Source of the DNA: CAYOOP01 sp964405685
Lineage (GTDB): Bacteria > Pseudomonadota > Alphaproteobacteria > Rickettsiales > SXRF01
NCBI GenBank assembly: GCA_964405685.1
Contig: CAYOOP010000005.1
Span: 110,063 to 174,062 of the forward strand
Direction of reading: 5' to 3'
DNA length: 64,000 nucleotides
The translations under genes and the position numbers were made by a program. The notes below the pieces were generated by a model that saw only the letters and a list, made by a program, of their open reading frames with translations, was not told the origin of the DNA and ran no database searches. Of this stretch, positions 23,327 through 32,227 are shown piece after piece (position 1 is the stretch's first letter; every line of letters starts with the position of its first letter).

Positions 23327-24346
23327 TTAAAACACCCGTGTCTCACAAAAATCAACAATGTTGCCTAACGCCTCCCGTGCCGGGGTGGGCGGGAGTTTGG
23401 CGAGGGCGCGGCGAGCGTCGTCGCAATGGGTTTTGATGGTGGTTTTTAGTTCGTCGAAAATTTTGTGTTTGTGCATGAGTTCCATGGCGTGTTCGAGGTC
23501 GCCTTCGTGCTGTTCGCGTTCGCCCATGGCGCGTTCCCAGAATTGTTTCTCTTCTGTGCTCGCGTGTTTATAGGCGAGCAGGACGGGCAGGGTGAGTTTG
23601 CCTTCGCGGAAGTCGTCGCCTACGGTTTTGCCGAGGGTGTGCTCATCGGCGGTGTAATCAAGCAAGTCATCGACGATTTGGAAGGCAAGGCCGAGCGCGT
23701 TGCCGAAATGGGCGAGGGTTTTGCGGTGCTCGATTTTGCCGGTGATGACGGGGCTGATTTCGCACGCTGCCTCAAATAGCGCGGCGGTTTTGGCGTTGAT
23801 GATGTCGTAATAGGTTGCGACTGAGGTGCTGACGTTGCCCTGGACGGTCATTTGCAGCACTTCGCCTTTGGAGATCACCGCGGCGGCGTGGCTTAAAATA
23901 TCGAGCACGTCGATGGTGCCATCCTCTACCATTAGGCGGAAGGATTGGGAGAAGAGGAAATCGCCTACCAGCACGCTCACCTTATTGCCAAACACTTCGT
24001 TGGCGGTGGCGAGGCCGCGGCGGAGTTTGCTTTCGTCCACCACGTCATCGTGGAGCAGCGTTGCCGTGTGAATAAATTCGACGGCGGCGGCCAAGGGAAT
24101 GTGGCGGGTGTTGTTGGTGCTAAGGGCTTGTGCGGAAAGCAGGGTGAGCAGGGGGCGCAGGCGCTTGCCGCCGGAAGCGATGATGTGTTCGGCGGTGGAT
24201 TTGATCAGCGGAATTTCGTGTTCGACGATGGTGAGGATAAGCGTGTTGACGGCCTGCAAATCCTTCTCGGCGATTGCAAGCGCAGATTTCAGCAACTCAT
24301 TCGGGCCGCTGGGTTTTCTATTTAAAAGCGCGCTCGCGTGTGACAC
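23327..24346 (-). CDS. long-chain polyprenyl diphosphate synthase
   Basis: Trans-prenyltransferase that builds the isoprenoid tail of ubiquinone by adding isopentenyl diphosphate. Both aspartate-rich motifs are present: LLHDDVVDES (first DDxxD) and FQIVDDLLDYT (second), with GGKRLRPLL before the first. The 339-residue length and alphaproteobacterial context suggest an octa- or decaprenyl synthase (IspB-like); chain length cannot be read reliably. The GTG start overlaps the yggT stop by one base (TAGTG), so the two are coupled. Confidence 0.9.
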   Translation of the reverse strand: MSHASALLNRKPSGPNELLKSALAIAEKDLQAVNTLILTIVEHEIPLIKSTAEHIIASGGKRLRPLLTLLSAQALSTNNTRHIPLAAAVEFIHTATLLHDDVVDESKLRRGLATANEVFGNKVSVLVGDFLFSQSFRLMVEDGTIDVLDILSHAAAVISKGEVLQMTVQGNVSTSVATYYDIINAKTAALFEAACEISPVITGKIEHRKTLAHFGNALGLAFQIVDDLLDYTADEHTLGKTVGDDFREGKLTLPVLLAYKHASTEEKQFWERAMGEREQHEGDLEHAMELMHKHKIFDELKTTIKTHCDDARRALAKLPPTPAREALGNIVDFCETRVF

Positions 24347-24621
24347 TAGGAATAATAGATGAGGGTATTGGTGATGAATTGCAGCGCCAAAATGAGCACC
24401 ATGGGCGAGAGATCGAGGCCGCCCAAATGGGGTATGTATTTGCGGATGGGGCGTAAGAGCGGTTCTACCAGGCGGTCGAGTACCTCCATCACTTTGCGCA
24501 CAAAGGGTTGGTAGGGATTGACGATGTTGAAATAGACCAACATGCTCAAGATGACCCAGGCGAATAGGACATAGTTGTAGAGACTGATAATTTGGATGAT
24601 AAGGACGATGATCGGGTTCAT
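24346..24621 (-). CDS. YggT-family membrane protein
   Basis: 91 residues with two membrane segments (about 3-28 and 66-88) and the family core YFNIVNPYQPFVRKVMEVLDRLVEPLLRPIRK, which sits between them. YggT proteins are linked to osmotic tolerance and, in plants and cyanobacteria, to complex assembly; the role here is not known. I use the ATG at 24621, with AAAGG upstream, instead of the frame's earlier ATG at 24651. It heads a two-gene operon with the polyprenyl synthase. Confidence 0.85.
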   Translation of the reverse strand: MNPIIVLIIQIISLYNYVLFAWVILSMLVYFNIVNPYQPFVRKVMEVLDRLVEPLLRPIRKYIPHLGGLDLSPMVLILALQFITNTLIYYS

Positions 24622-24773
24622 GAGGTGCCTTTCGTTGTGAGCCTTATACAAGGCTTTGGCAAGATCGGCAATGTGGTTTCTGTTGCGTATTTACTACAAT
24701 AATCCTCAAAAAGAGAAAGGCGAGGGCGATAGGGTGAGGGAGTAAAGCGTTTTAATGCTACTATGGCCGCGTT

Positions 24774-25634
24774 ATGGCTTCCCAACCCGATGAAAATGCA
24801 ACGCTTAGCATCACGGCGTTTATTGTCGCCGATACCTTGTGCGCGCTGCAGAAAACCGGCAAGTGGAAGCATTTACTGGATGGCATTGATGTCGATGCAT
24901 ACCGCCAATCGAAGAAAAAGGCGGAGGCGAATAGTTGGACGTTGAAGCTTATGTCTGCCGTGCCCGCAGCGCTTAAAATCTGGACGATCAATACGCTGAT
25001 TACCGCGCGGCTGGCGCAGCATTATGCGCTTCGCAAAACCACGATCCGTTCGTGGGTGGAGCCGCTGGTGGCAAGCTCGCGGGCGCAAGTGGTGGTGCTT
25101 GGGGCGGGGCATGATTTTCTGGCGCAGACCTTGGCGGCGAAATTTAGCGATGTGTCGTTCATAGAGCTTGATCGGTGGAATGCGCGCAAGGAGTATGCAG
25201 GACTTACGAATATTCGCTTCGTGCAATGCGACTTTGTGAAAGAGTCGCTGGCGGAAGTGTTGCGGAAAAGTGGGTTCGATGTGTCGCTGCCTAGCGTGTT
25301 CATCGCCGAAGGGGTGCTGATGTATCTAAGTGAGGCCGAAGTGAAGCTCTTGTTTCAGGAGGTGAAGCAATTGGTGGGGCAGTCCCCATGCGCGTTTATT
25401 TTTACGGCGATTCGTTCGACCCAGGAACATACGACGCTGGTGGGGGGGATTGCCAAAAAAATCATGAGTAATAATCGTGAGATGTATCAGTGGGCTATGG
25501 ACAGCGAGCATATTCACGATTTTTTGGGAGCGGTTGGGTTCAAGCTTGAGAAAACCTCTTTATACAATGAATTGCACGGACTTCTTAATATGAAAAAATC
25601 AGAGGGTGAGAATATTTATTGTGCTATTTCGTAA
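24774..25634 (+). CDS. SAM-dependent methyltransferase, leucine carboxyl methyltransferase-like family
   Basis: 286 residues. The Rossmann methyltransferase core shows motif I VVVLGAGHDFLAQTLA, the acidic residue in FIELDRWN, and AEGVLMYLSEAEVKLL, which is characteristic of the Ppm1/LCMT-related bacterial family. These enzymes methylate carboxyl groups of small molecules or proteins; the substrate is unknown. It stands 190 bases before the acyltransferase-P450 pair on the same strand. A joint pathway is possible, but the AT-rich gap with its own regulatory-looking sites suggests separate control. Confidence 0.78.
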   Translation: MASQPDENATLSITAFIVADTLCALQKTGKWKHLLDGIDVDAYRQSKKKAEANSWTLKLMSAVPAALKIWTINTLITARLAQHYALRKTTIRSWVEPLVASSRAQVVVLGAGHDFLAQTLAAKFSDVSFIELDRWNARKEYAGLTNIRFVQCDFVKESLAEVLRKSGFDVSLPSVFIAEGVLMYLSEAEVKLLFQEVKQLVGQSPCAFIFTAIRSTQEHTTLVGGIAKKIMSNNREMYQWAMDSEHIHDFLGAVGFKLEKTSLYNELHGLLNMKKSEGENIYCAIS

Positions 25635-25723
25635 CAAACTAGGAAAATAATTCCTATATTGTTGACATATTGGTCGTTTTATTGTAGCCAGGGGGAGGAA
25701 GCGAGTGCAATGTGGCTCAATAG

Positions 25724-25768
25724 TTAATAATTTATTAGCAAGCGACGCCATAGTTAAATATTTGTTTA
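25724..25768 (+). promoter_or_regulatory. two possible CtrA-type sites before the acyltransferase
   Basis: TTAA-TAATTTA-TTAG (25724-25738) and TTAA-ATATTTG-TTTA (25754-25768), each one base off TTAA-N7-TTAA and 30 bases apart, 57 bases before the ATG at 25826. The region is AT-rich, so chance matches are possible. Confidence 0.3.
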
Positions 25769-25825
25769 CATTTGATCGATGTTCGAGTATGCGCTCTCAA
25801 ATATGGATCATGATGGAGAACGACG

Positions 25826-26542
25826 ATGGGCGAGAACGATGTTGTAAATTTCCTGCCGGAAGATGAAAAGACCTTGGAAGAGGCGCTTGCCAAGCGCTAT
25901 TCGTCGAAAGGTTCGATTGCTCACGAGCCGGTGGTCTATGAATTCACGACCGACCGCGCGCTCCTGCACCAATACTACCAACTCCGCGAACACATGTATC
26001 GCAAAGCGTTTAAGACCGACAAATTCGTCGGCCAAGAAGATGTGTATGACAAGTTGAGCCATATCTTAATCGCCCGCCGCGGCAAGCTCTGCGTGGGCGG
26101 CATGCGCATTACGGTGCGTGAGGCTGATGAGGTGTTTGATTTGCCGATGGAAACGTCGGGCTTTTCTCTGAAAAATGCGCTGCCGGAGCTCGACCTTGGC
26201 ATGTACCGCCACGCGGAAATTTCCCGTTTCGCCATTTTGGATAGCGAAGAAGACAAAGAGATTCTCTACAACATGTGCAAAGTGCTTTACGACAAGCTGT
26301 TGCAACTCGAAGTGGACTATGGCTTCGCGCGTTGCACCAAGCTGATGGCGCGCAGCTGGAAAATGTTCGCCAATAAATTCGGCTCCATCGGCACGCACGT
26401 GCGCGACGATATCAACCTGCCGGAAAACCCGCTGCACCCGGACATTCAGTGGTATTTGAATGTGTTTGTATCGCCGTATCTGCCGGCGAACGCGCCTGTA
26501 GAAACGGTGGAAGCGGAAGCGAACACCAGGGTGCTCCACTAG
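25826..26542 (+). CDS. LuxI/FeeM-like N-acyltransferase (GNAT fold)
   Basis: 238 residues. The middle has the order of conserved positions of autoinducer synthases and N-acyl amino acid synthases: YYQLREHMYRKAF, then HILIARRGKLCVGGMRIT, then HAEISRFAILDSEED (the E-x-S-R-F motif). A C-terminal half (EVDYGFARCTKLMARSW) completes the acyltransferase fold. The product would be an N-acylated amine such as an acyl-homoserine lactone or acyl amino acid, made from an acyl-ACP or acyl-CoA. No LuxR-type regulator is next to it. A P450 gene follows after 66 bases and may modify the acyl chain. The aromatic residue usually present between the first two LuxI blocks is not clear, so a FeeM-like role is at least as likely. 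Confidence 0.68.
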   Translation: MGENDVVNFLPEDEKTLEEALAKRYSSKGSIAHEPVVYEFTTDRALLHQYYQLREHMYRKAFKTDKFVGQEDVYDKLSHILIARRGKLCVGGMRITVREADEVFDLPMETSGFSLKNALPELDLGMYRHAEISRFAILDSEEDKEILYNMCKVLYDKLLQLEVDYGFARCTKLMARSWKMFANKFGSIGTHVRDDINLPENPLHPDIQWYLNVFVSPYLPANAPVETVEAEANTRVLH

Positions 26543-26608
26543 CTGAAAACCATTTCCTTGATGGGAAAGTGATGGTACTAGAGGACCTGTAAACACGGGG
26601 TACACCTC

Positions 26609-27988
26609 ATGACCGACGAAGCCAAAAAATACACCGTCAACGGCCCGAAAGGGTGGCCGTTTTTTGGGTTGTTGAGAGAATCGCTGAAAGACCCATTGAA
26701 ATTAGCGGTGCGTTTGTCTCAGGAGTATGGCGATATTATTCCGCTGACAGTGCTAGGGCAGCGCGTAATCCAGGTGAATCACCCGGATTTGGTGAAACAT
26801 GTATTGGTTGAAAACCACAAGAATTACAGAAAAAGCAATCCCTATATTCGTTTTGAATCCGTGCTTGGTAAGGGCTTGTTTACCAGCGAAGGTGAGAAAT
26901 GGCGGCGCGATCGGCAGAAAATTCAACCGATGTTTAAGCGCGAGCAAATTGAGGGATATTATTTTGATGTTATCAGCCAGATCGCCGACAAATATCATCG
27001 GCGGTGGACGCAGCTTACGGCTTCGGGGGCGGCACGCATCAACATCACCGCTGAAATGGCGGATATTACGTTGGAGGTGGTAACCAAGCTTGTGTTTGGC
27101 AGCCAGCTTTCCGATGCGGCCATTGCCGATATTCATCGCGCGTATGATGAGTTTATGGAATATCTACGGTTGCCGAGGCTCTTTCCTAAACTTGACCTAC
27201 GCAAGCTTGCCCGTTTTCCTAGCTACCGGCGGTTTGAACAGCATTTGAATGTGTTGAAAAGCTTGTTTGCGGATCTGCTGCAGCAGTACAAGCAGGGAGA
27301 GCAAACGGAAACATTGAATATGTTGGCGCTGTTGGTGGAAGCGCAGAAAAATGACCCGGAACATTTTTCCGATGCGGAATTGCTCGATCAATGCTTCACC
27401 ATGATTTTTGCAGGGTTTGAAACCACATCGATTTTGATGCAGTGGATGTGGAAAGTGCAGGATGAGAGGCCAGATGTACGGGAAGTGCTGCGTCAGGAGA
27501 TTGCGCTTCAAACATCGGCGGGGCTGAACTATCAGGCTGTGAGTGGAATGGACCGTTTAAGTGCTTTTTTCCACGAAACAAGCCGGCTTTATCCGCCTAT
27601 ATGGTTAATTGGCAAGCAACCAATCGCTGATGATTGGTATGGCGATTATCATGTGAAGAAGGATACGCTGGTGGTGATTCCCCAATTCACCATGCAGCGT
27701 CATCCGCGTTATTGGGAAAACCCTAATGCCTTTATTCTCGAACGGTTTTTGCCGTTGTCTGATGTGGTGTACGATACCGGGTTGTTTTTCCCTTTCTCGC
27801 ACGGCCCTAGGAAATGCAGTGGGTTTAAGCTAGCGGAAATGGAAGCGAAGGTGATTTTTGCCAAGCTGCTGCCCTTCTTTGATGTTTCCATGCTCAACAG
27901 TGCATTAAACGGTTTTGACCCCGGTATTTCGCTCAAACCTGGCACTCCCCTTATTGCAGAGATTCGGCCGGTTACAGTGTCTCAATAA
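26609..27988 (+). CDS. cytochrome P450
   Basis: Haem monooxygenase of 459 residues, without a membrane anchor. I-helix AGFETTS (oxygen activation), K-helix ETSR (ExxR), and the haem-binding loop FSHGPRKCSGFKLA with the axial Cys403. The N-terminal part (GPKGWPFFGLLRESLKDPLKLAV) and overall length resemble CYP4/CYP102-like fatty-acid hydroxylases more than the usual short bacterial class I enzymes. No ferredoxin or reductase gene is adjacent, so electrons must come from elsewhere. It lies 66 bases after the acyltransferase and is probably cotranscribed, so a hydroxylated acyl product is a reasonable guess. Confidence 0.92.
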   Translation: MTDEAKKYTVNGPKGWPFFGLLRESLKDPLKLAVRLSQEYGDIIPLTVLGQRVIQVNHPDLVKHVLVENHKNYRKSNPYIRFESVLGKGLFTSEGEKWRRDRQKIQPMFKREQIEGYYFDVISQIADKYHRRWTQLTASGAARINITAEMADITLEVVTKLVFGSQLSDAAIADIHRAYDEFMEYLRLPRLFPKLDLRKLARFPSYRRFEQHLNVLKSLFADLLQQYKQGEQTETLNMLALLVEAQKNDPEHFSDAELLDQCFTMIFAGFETTSILMQWMWKVQDERPDVREVLRQEIALQTSAGLNYQAVSGMDRLSAFFHETSRLYPPIWLIGKQPIADDWYGDYHVKKDTLVVIPQFTMQRHPRYWENPNAFILERFLPLSDVVYDTGLFFPFSHGPRKCSGFKLAEMEAKVIFAKLLPFFDVSMLNSALNGFDPGISLKPGTPLIAEIRPVTVSQ

Positions 27989-28161
27989 GGCCGTTTGTGT
28001 TAATGGGGTGTTAAATTCGTGTGATAATCCTGCAACTCTTGCGGTCTGTAACCGCCCCAAAACCGGCTATTTTCAAGCGTTAGGACTATATAGATAAACT
28101 TTTAAGCGTATTTTAAGCGAATTGCGTTTAACTCGGCCTCATCACCAATTGCGGAGGCTTT

Positions 28162-30141
28162 ATGCGCAACACGATTAACAAGCGTCTTATTCTTTCCACC
28201 ATGCTCTATAGCATTGTCGGCGGAACTTACGCACAGGCAGCGGACGATAGCGTGCTGAACCTCTCGCTCGATCAGCTGAGTGAGATCGAGGTGACGTCCG
28301 TCTCCAAGAAAGCGGAGAAAGCAAAAGATGCGCCTGCGGCCATCTATGTTATCACCCAAGAAGATATTCGCCGCTCAGGCATGACCAAATTGCCGGAACT
28401 CTTCCGCATGGTACCGGGCATGTCGGTAGCGCAAGCGGGTTCGAACGGTTGGGCCATCTCTGAACGTGGGTTCAATGATAAATTTGCTAACAAAGCACTC
28501 GTGCTGATTGATGGGCGCACCGTTTATAGCCCCATGTTCTCCGGGGTGCTGTGGGACGCGCAGGACGTGGTGCTTGAAGACATTGAACGTATTGAGGTGA
28601 TTCGTGGTCCGGGTGCAACCCTGTGGGGCGCAAACGCAGTAAACGGTGTGATCAACATCATCACCAAATCGGCTAAAGATACGCAAGGCAGTATGGCCGT
28701 TGCCGGTACGGGTACCTTGGACAGAGCCAATACGGTTCTTCGTCATGGTATGAAAGTGGGCGAAGATACGTATGTGCGCACTTACGCAAAATATAATAAT
28801 ACCGATGAATTAAGGTCGCAGGCGGGCGATGGCGCTCAAGACGAATGGCACAAAGAACAAGCAGGTTTCCGTGCGGATAGTAAGCTCAATGCAACCGATG
28901 ATTTAACGGTGCAGGGGGATGTGTACCATGCATTAGAAAACAACTTGTACTATCTGCCAGATCTTACGGCAGGTGCGTTGGTAACGCCTGCGCAGGTCGA
29001 TGTGCAAGTCTCGGGTGCAAACTTGTTGATGCGTTACAATACCAATCTCTCCAATCAGTCGGCCCTTACTTTCCAAGCCTATTACGATGGTACGGACCGG
29101 AAGATTATTTCTTACAACAACCACACCGATACGCTCGACTTTGACTTGCAGCACGTGTGGACTGGCTTTACCGATCAGGAAATCGTTTCGGGTTTAGGGT
29201 ATCGCTTAATCGCAGATAGCAATAAATACACCTACTACTACACGCTGACTGATTTGGATCGTAACGATCAGCTATTCAGTGCGTTTGTGCAGGATAAAAT
29301 CGCCCTAGCGGATGATATCTTCCTCACTCTCGGTTCCAAATTTGAGCATAATGATTATACGGGCTTTGAATATCAGCCGAGCGCCAGAATGTCGTGGCTG
29401 ATTAATGAAGATCGGATGATGTGGGGTTCCGTTGCTCGTGCCATTCGTACGCCTAACCGTTTCTCTGAAACCGGCTTACTTAAAGCAGCAGCAGGCGGTG
29501 GTGGATATTTAGTTTCTCACCCAAATCCGAACCTCGAATCGGAGCAATTGATTGCTTATGAAATGGGGTATCGTTTCAAGCCGACGCAAAATACCAGTGT
29601 GGATTCTTCGGTGTTTTATAACGACTATAGCAATGTCGCAATCGGTAGCCTAGGCGCAGCCTATGCGGTTGTTGATCCTTTGCTTGGTGTCATCGGGCAA
29701 CGTGATTTGGACGCAAGCAACAACAACGCCGCGCGTTCGTTCGGGATTGAGATCGATGGTAAGATGGACATCAGCCAAAACTGGCAGTTAGCCGCCGGGT
29801 ATAGCTACATCGATCTGAAGTTTGCTCACCCATCTACGGGTTTTACGTTCGAAGGCAAAGAGCCGCGTAACCAATTCAACGTGCGTTCGACTTACAAACT
29901 TATGGACAACGTAGAAATGAGCAACGCGCTTTATTACGTGGATAATCTGCGTGGGATTAACGTGAAATCTTATCCGCGGTTTGATACGCGCCTGGGCTGG
30001 AACCCGATGCCGAATCTGGAGTTGAGCTTAACGGGGACCAACTTGTTGCGTGATCAGCACCAAGAGTTCAACGGCTTCGTCTACCAAGGCACGGCGGAAG
30101 TTCCGCGTGCTGTTTATGCTAACGCAACGCTGAAATTTTAA
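28162..30141 (+). CDS. TonB-dependent outer-membrane receptor
   Basis: 659 residues: signal peptide (1-26, cleavage near YAQA-ADD), a linker with LDQLSEIEVTSVSKKAEK, the plug domain (about 50-165; VITQEDIRRSGMTKLPELF, IERIEVIRGPGATLWGANAV) and a 22-strand barrel ending in YANATLKF with terminal Phe. The plug's RGPGATLWGANAVNGVINI is the classical receptor signature. The substrate is not evident. It is the first gene of an operon with a YfiR-family protein eight bases downstream and a histidine kinase. This type of trio is widespread, and suggests the receptor or its ligand feeds a signalling path. Confidence 0.92.
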   Translation: MRNTINKRLILSTMLYSIVGGTYAQAADDSVLNLSLDQLSEIEVTSVSKKAEKAKDAPAAIYVITQEDIRRSGMTKLPELFRMVPGMSVAQAGSNGWAISERGFNDKFANKALVLIDGRTVYSPMFSGVLWDAQDVVLEDIERIEVIRGPGATLWGANAVNGVINIITKSAKDTQGSMAVAGTGTLDRANTVLRHGMKVGEDTYVRTYAKYNNTDELRSQAGDGAQDEWHKEQAGFRADSKLNATDDLTVQGDVYHALENNLYYLPDLTAGALVTPAQVDVQVSGANLLMRYNTNLSNQSALTFQAYYDGTDRKIISYNNHTDTLDFDLQHVWTGFTDQEIVSGLGYRLIADSNKYTYYYTLTDLDRNDQLFSAFVQDKIALADDIFLTLGSKFEHNDYTGFEYQPSARMSWLINEDRMMWGSVARAIRTPNRFSETGLLKAAAGGGGYLVSHPNPNLESEQLIAYEMGYRFKPTQNTSVDSSVFYNDYSNVAIGSLGAAYAVVDPLLGVIGQRDLDASNNNAARSFGIEIDGKMDISQNWQLAAGYSYIDLKFAHPSTGFTFEGKEPRNQFNVRSTYKLMDNVEMSNALYYVDNLRGINVKSYPRFDTRLGWNPMPNLELSLTGTNLLRDQHQEFNGFVYQGTAEVPRAVYANATLKF

Positions 30142-30149
30142 GGGTACCC

Positions 30150-30656
30150 ATGCGGTTTTTCAAAACCCTGTCGCTCGGGCTGACGGTGGCGCTTTTGGCG
30201 CTGCAACCAGCGCGTGCGCAGGAACCCACCGAATATAACGTCAAAGCGGCCTTCGTTTATAACTTCACGAAATTCGTGGAGTGGCCGGGGGAGAGGGCGA
30301 TTGGTTCGGTCAGCAGCATCAATATTTGTATGGTCGGCGGCAATCCGTTCGGCGAATCCATGGCGGTGTTTAAAAAAGCCAGCAGCGAGAAATTGAAACT
30401 CAACGTCGTGGATCGCAGCGCCGGGTCACTTGCTGGCTGCCATATTGCATTTTTCAGCAGCGGCACGCCTACGGGTATTGGCGAGGGGATTTTGACGGTC
30501 GGTGAGGCTGATGGGTTTATTGATAATGGCGGGATGATTGGGTTCAAGCTCGTCAACAACAAGGTCAAATTGGAAGTTAACAAAACGGTGGCCGCGGCAG
30601 GCGGGCTGAAGATCAACCCGCAGCTGCTCGAGGTCGCCATTCGCGTGATAAAGTAG
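30150..30656 (+). CDS. YfiR/DUF4154-family periplasmic protein
   Basis: 168 residues with a signal peptide (1-23, LLALQPARA). The family opening EYNVKAAFVYNFTKFVEWPG is clear, with NPFG, GCHIAFFSS and IGFKLVNNKVKLEVN following. YfiR of Pseudomonas is a periplasmic repressor of the diguanylate cyclase YfiN. Here the following gene is a histidine kinase with a periplasmic sensor loop, so the YfiR-like protein probably controls that kinase. It is tightly packed in the operon, eight bases after the TonB receptor and three bases before the kinase. Confidence 0.87.
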   Translation: MRFFKTLSLGLTVALLALQPARAQEPTEYNVKAAFVYNFTKFVEWPGERAIGSVSSINICMVGGNPFGESMAVFKKASSEKLKLNVVDRSAGSLAGCHIAFFSSGTPTGIGEGILTVGEADGFIDNGGMIGFKLVNNKVKLEVNKTVAAAGGLKINPQLLEVAIRVIK

Positions 30657-30659
30657 CCT

Positions 30660-32183
30660 ATGGTTAGTTTGCGCAACACGTCGATTAAACAACACCTAAC
30701 ATTGATGATCATGGCGATCAGCACAATTTCGGTGTTGCTGACGACGTTTGCCATTTCGATCATCGGCGTGCACAATTTGAAGAGTAATATCTTGGATGGG
30801 TTGGTGACGTCGGCCAACATCGTCGGCGACCGAAACAAAGCTATCCTAGCGTTCGGTGATCCTGCGGATGCGGAGAAAAATTTGGAGAGCGTGTTTACCG
30901 TGCGCAACGAAGTGTTGCACGCGTGTTTGTATAATGGCATGGGCGTGTTGTTCGCGTCCTACCATGGCGCTGAACAAGCGAAAGAGTGCCCAACGGATAA
31001 CCAAAACCGTGCCTTGATTGGCAGCGAGCATGCGGAGGTGATGCAGCCGATTATCGACGGCGGCACGGTGGGTTTTATGTATATTGAATCCACGCTCGAT
31101 GAAGTATCGCGGTTCGTGCGCAAGCAGTTTCAGATTGCTTTAAGCGTGACGTTCGCGGTGTTGGTGGTGTCATATGTGCTGGCAATCCGGTTGCAGGCGC
31201 TTATTTCCAAGCCGATCTTAAGCTTAACACAAACGGCGCGGGCGGTATCGCTCGATAAGGATTACAATATTCGTGCAGCGCCGTTTGAGGGGCAGCCGAT
31301 GGGCGAGCGCAATGAGCTTTCCACTTTGACCAATGCGTTTAACACCATGCTTACCGAAATCGGTGCGCGTGATACGCGTTTGAAGCAACAATACACCGAA
31401 CTCGAACGCGCGAAAGATGCGGCTGAAGCCGCGAACCGCGCGAAATCGCAGTTCTTAGCCAATATTTCGCACGAATTGCGCACACCGCTCAATGCGATTA
31501 TCGGGTTTTCTTCCATCATTTCGAATCAGCTGTTTGGGCCTTTGGGCGATGGCAAATACCTTGAATATTCCAAGGACATCAACGATTCAGGCACGCATTT
31601 GCTTGAGATCATCAATGATATTCTCGATCTTTCCAAAGCCGAGGCCGGCAAGCTTTCGCTGAATTATGAAGAAGTCCATGTGCCGAAGGCGATTTTGAAA
31701 TGTATCAATATTATTTCCGACCGTGCGGAGCGCGGGAAGGTCAAGGTCACCTATGACGCACCGCGCACGCTGCCGCCGTTAATGGCGGACCGTTTGCGTT
31801 TTATTCAGATTTTGCTCAACGTGCTTTCGAATGCGGTGAAATTTACGCAAGAAGGCGGCACGGTGCATGTTTCCGTGCATACGGTGCTGGAGGGGAACGA
31901 TATTGCGAGCTTCACCATCGCGGTTGCCGATACCGGCATCGGCATGAGCGAAGACGATATTCAAAAAGCCTTCCAAAGCTTCGGCCAGGTGGACAGCGGC
32001 TTGAATCGCAAATACGAAGGCGCAGGCCTCGGCATTCCGCTCACCAAACAATTGATCGAATTGCACAAGGGTACGCTTGAAATCAACAGCGCCCCCGGCA
32101 AGGGTACGACGGTCTATATGAACTTCCCAGCCGTGCCGCCTGAGGGGTTGGTGATGGGTGTGTCGAATGTTGGACTTTTCTAA
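30660..32183 (+). CDS. membrane sensor histidine kinase (CHASE8-like sensor, HAMP)
   Basis: 507 residues: membrane helix 1 (about 14-37), a periplasmic sensor of about 120 residues with VGDRNKAILAFGDPADAEKNL as in CHASE8 sensors of YfiN type, helix 2 (about 158-180), HAMP, a short coiled coil (ELERAKDAAEAANRAKSQFL), HisKA with FLANISHELRTPLN (His about 271), and HATPase_c with LSNAVKFTQEGG, ADTGIGM and GAGLGIPL. No receiver or GGDEF domain, and no response regulator gene nearby. Its partner must be encoded elsewhere. It completes the TonB-YfiR-kinase operon and may report ligand or envelope state. Confidence 0.88.
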   Translation: MVSLRNTSIKQHLTLMIMAISTISVLLTTFAISIIGVHNLKSNILDGLVTSANIVGDRNKAILAFGDPADAEKNLESVFTVRNEVLHACLYNGMGVLFASYHGAEQAKECPTDNQNRALIGSEHAEVMQPIIDGGTVGFMYIESTLDEVSRFVRKQFQIALSVTFAVLVVSYVLAIRLQALISKPILSLTQTARAVSLDKDYNIRAAPFEGQPMGERNELSTLTNAFNTMLTEIGARDTRLKQQYTELERAKDAAEAANRAKSQFLANISHELRTPLNAIIGFSSIISNQLFGPLGDGKYLEYSKDINDSGTHLLEIINDILDLSKAEAGKLSLNYEEVHVPKAILKCINIISDRAERGKVKVTYDAPRTLPPLMADRLRFIQILLNVLSNAVKFTQEGGTVHVSVHTVLEGNDIASFTIAVADTGIGMSEDDIQKAFQSFGQVDSGLNRKYEGAGLGIPLTKQLIELHKGTLEINSAPGKGTTVYMNFPAVPPEGLVMGVSNVGLF

Positions 32184-32227
32184 CATGAGTGGTATATCAC
32201 AGAAATAACTCACAATTGGTAACACTT

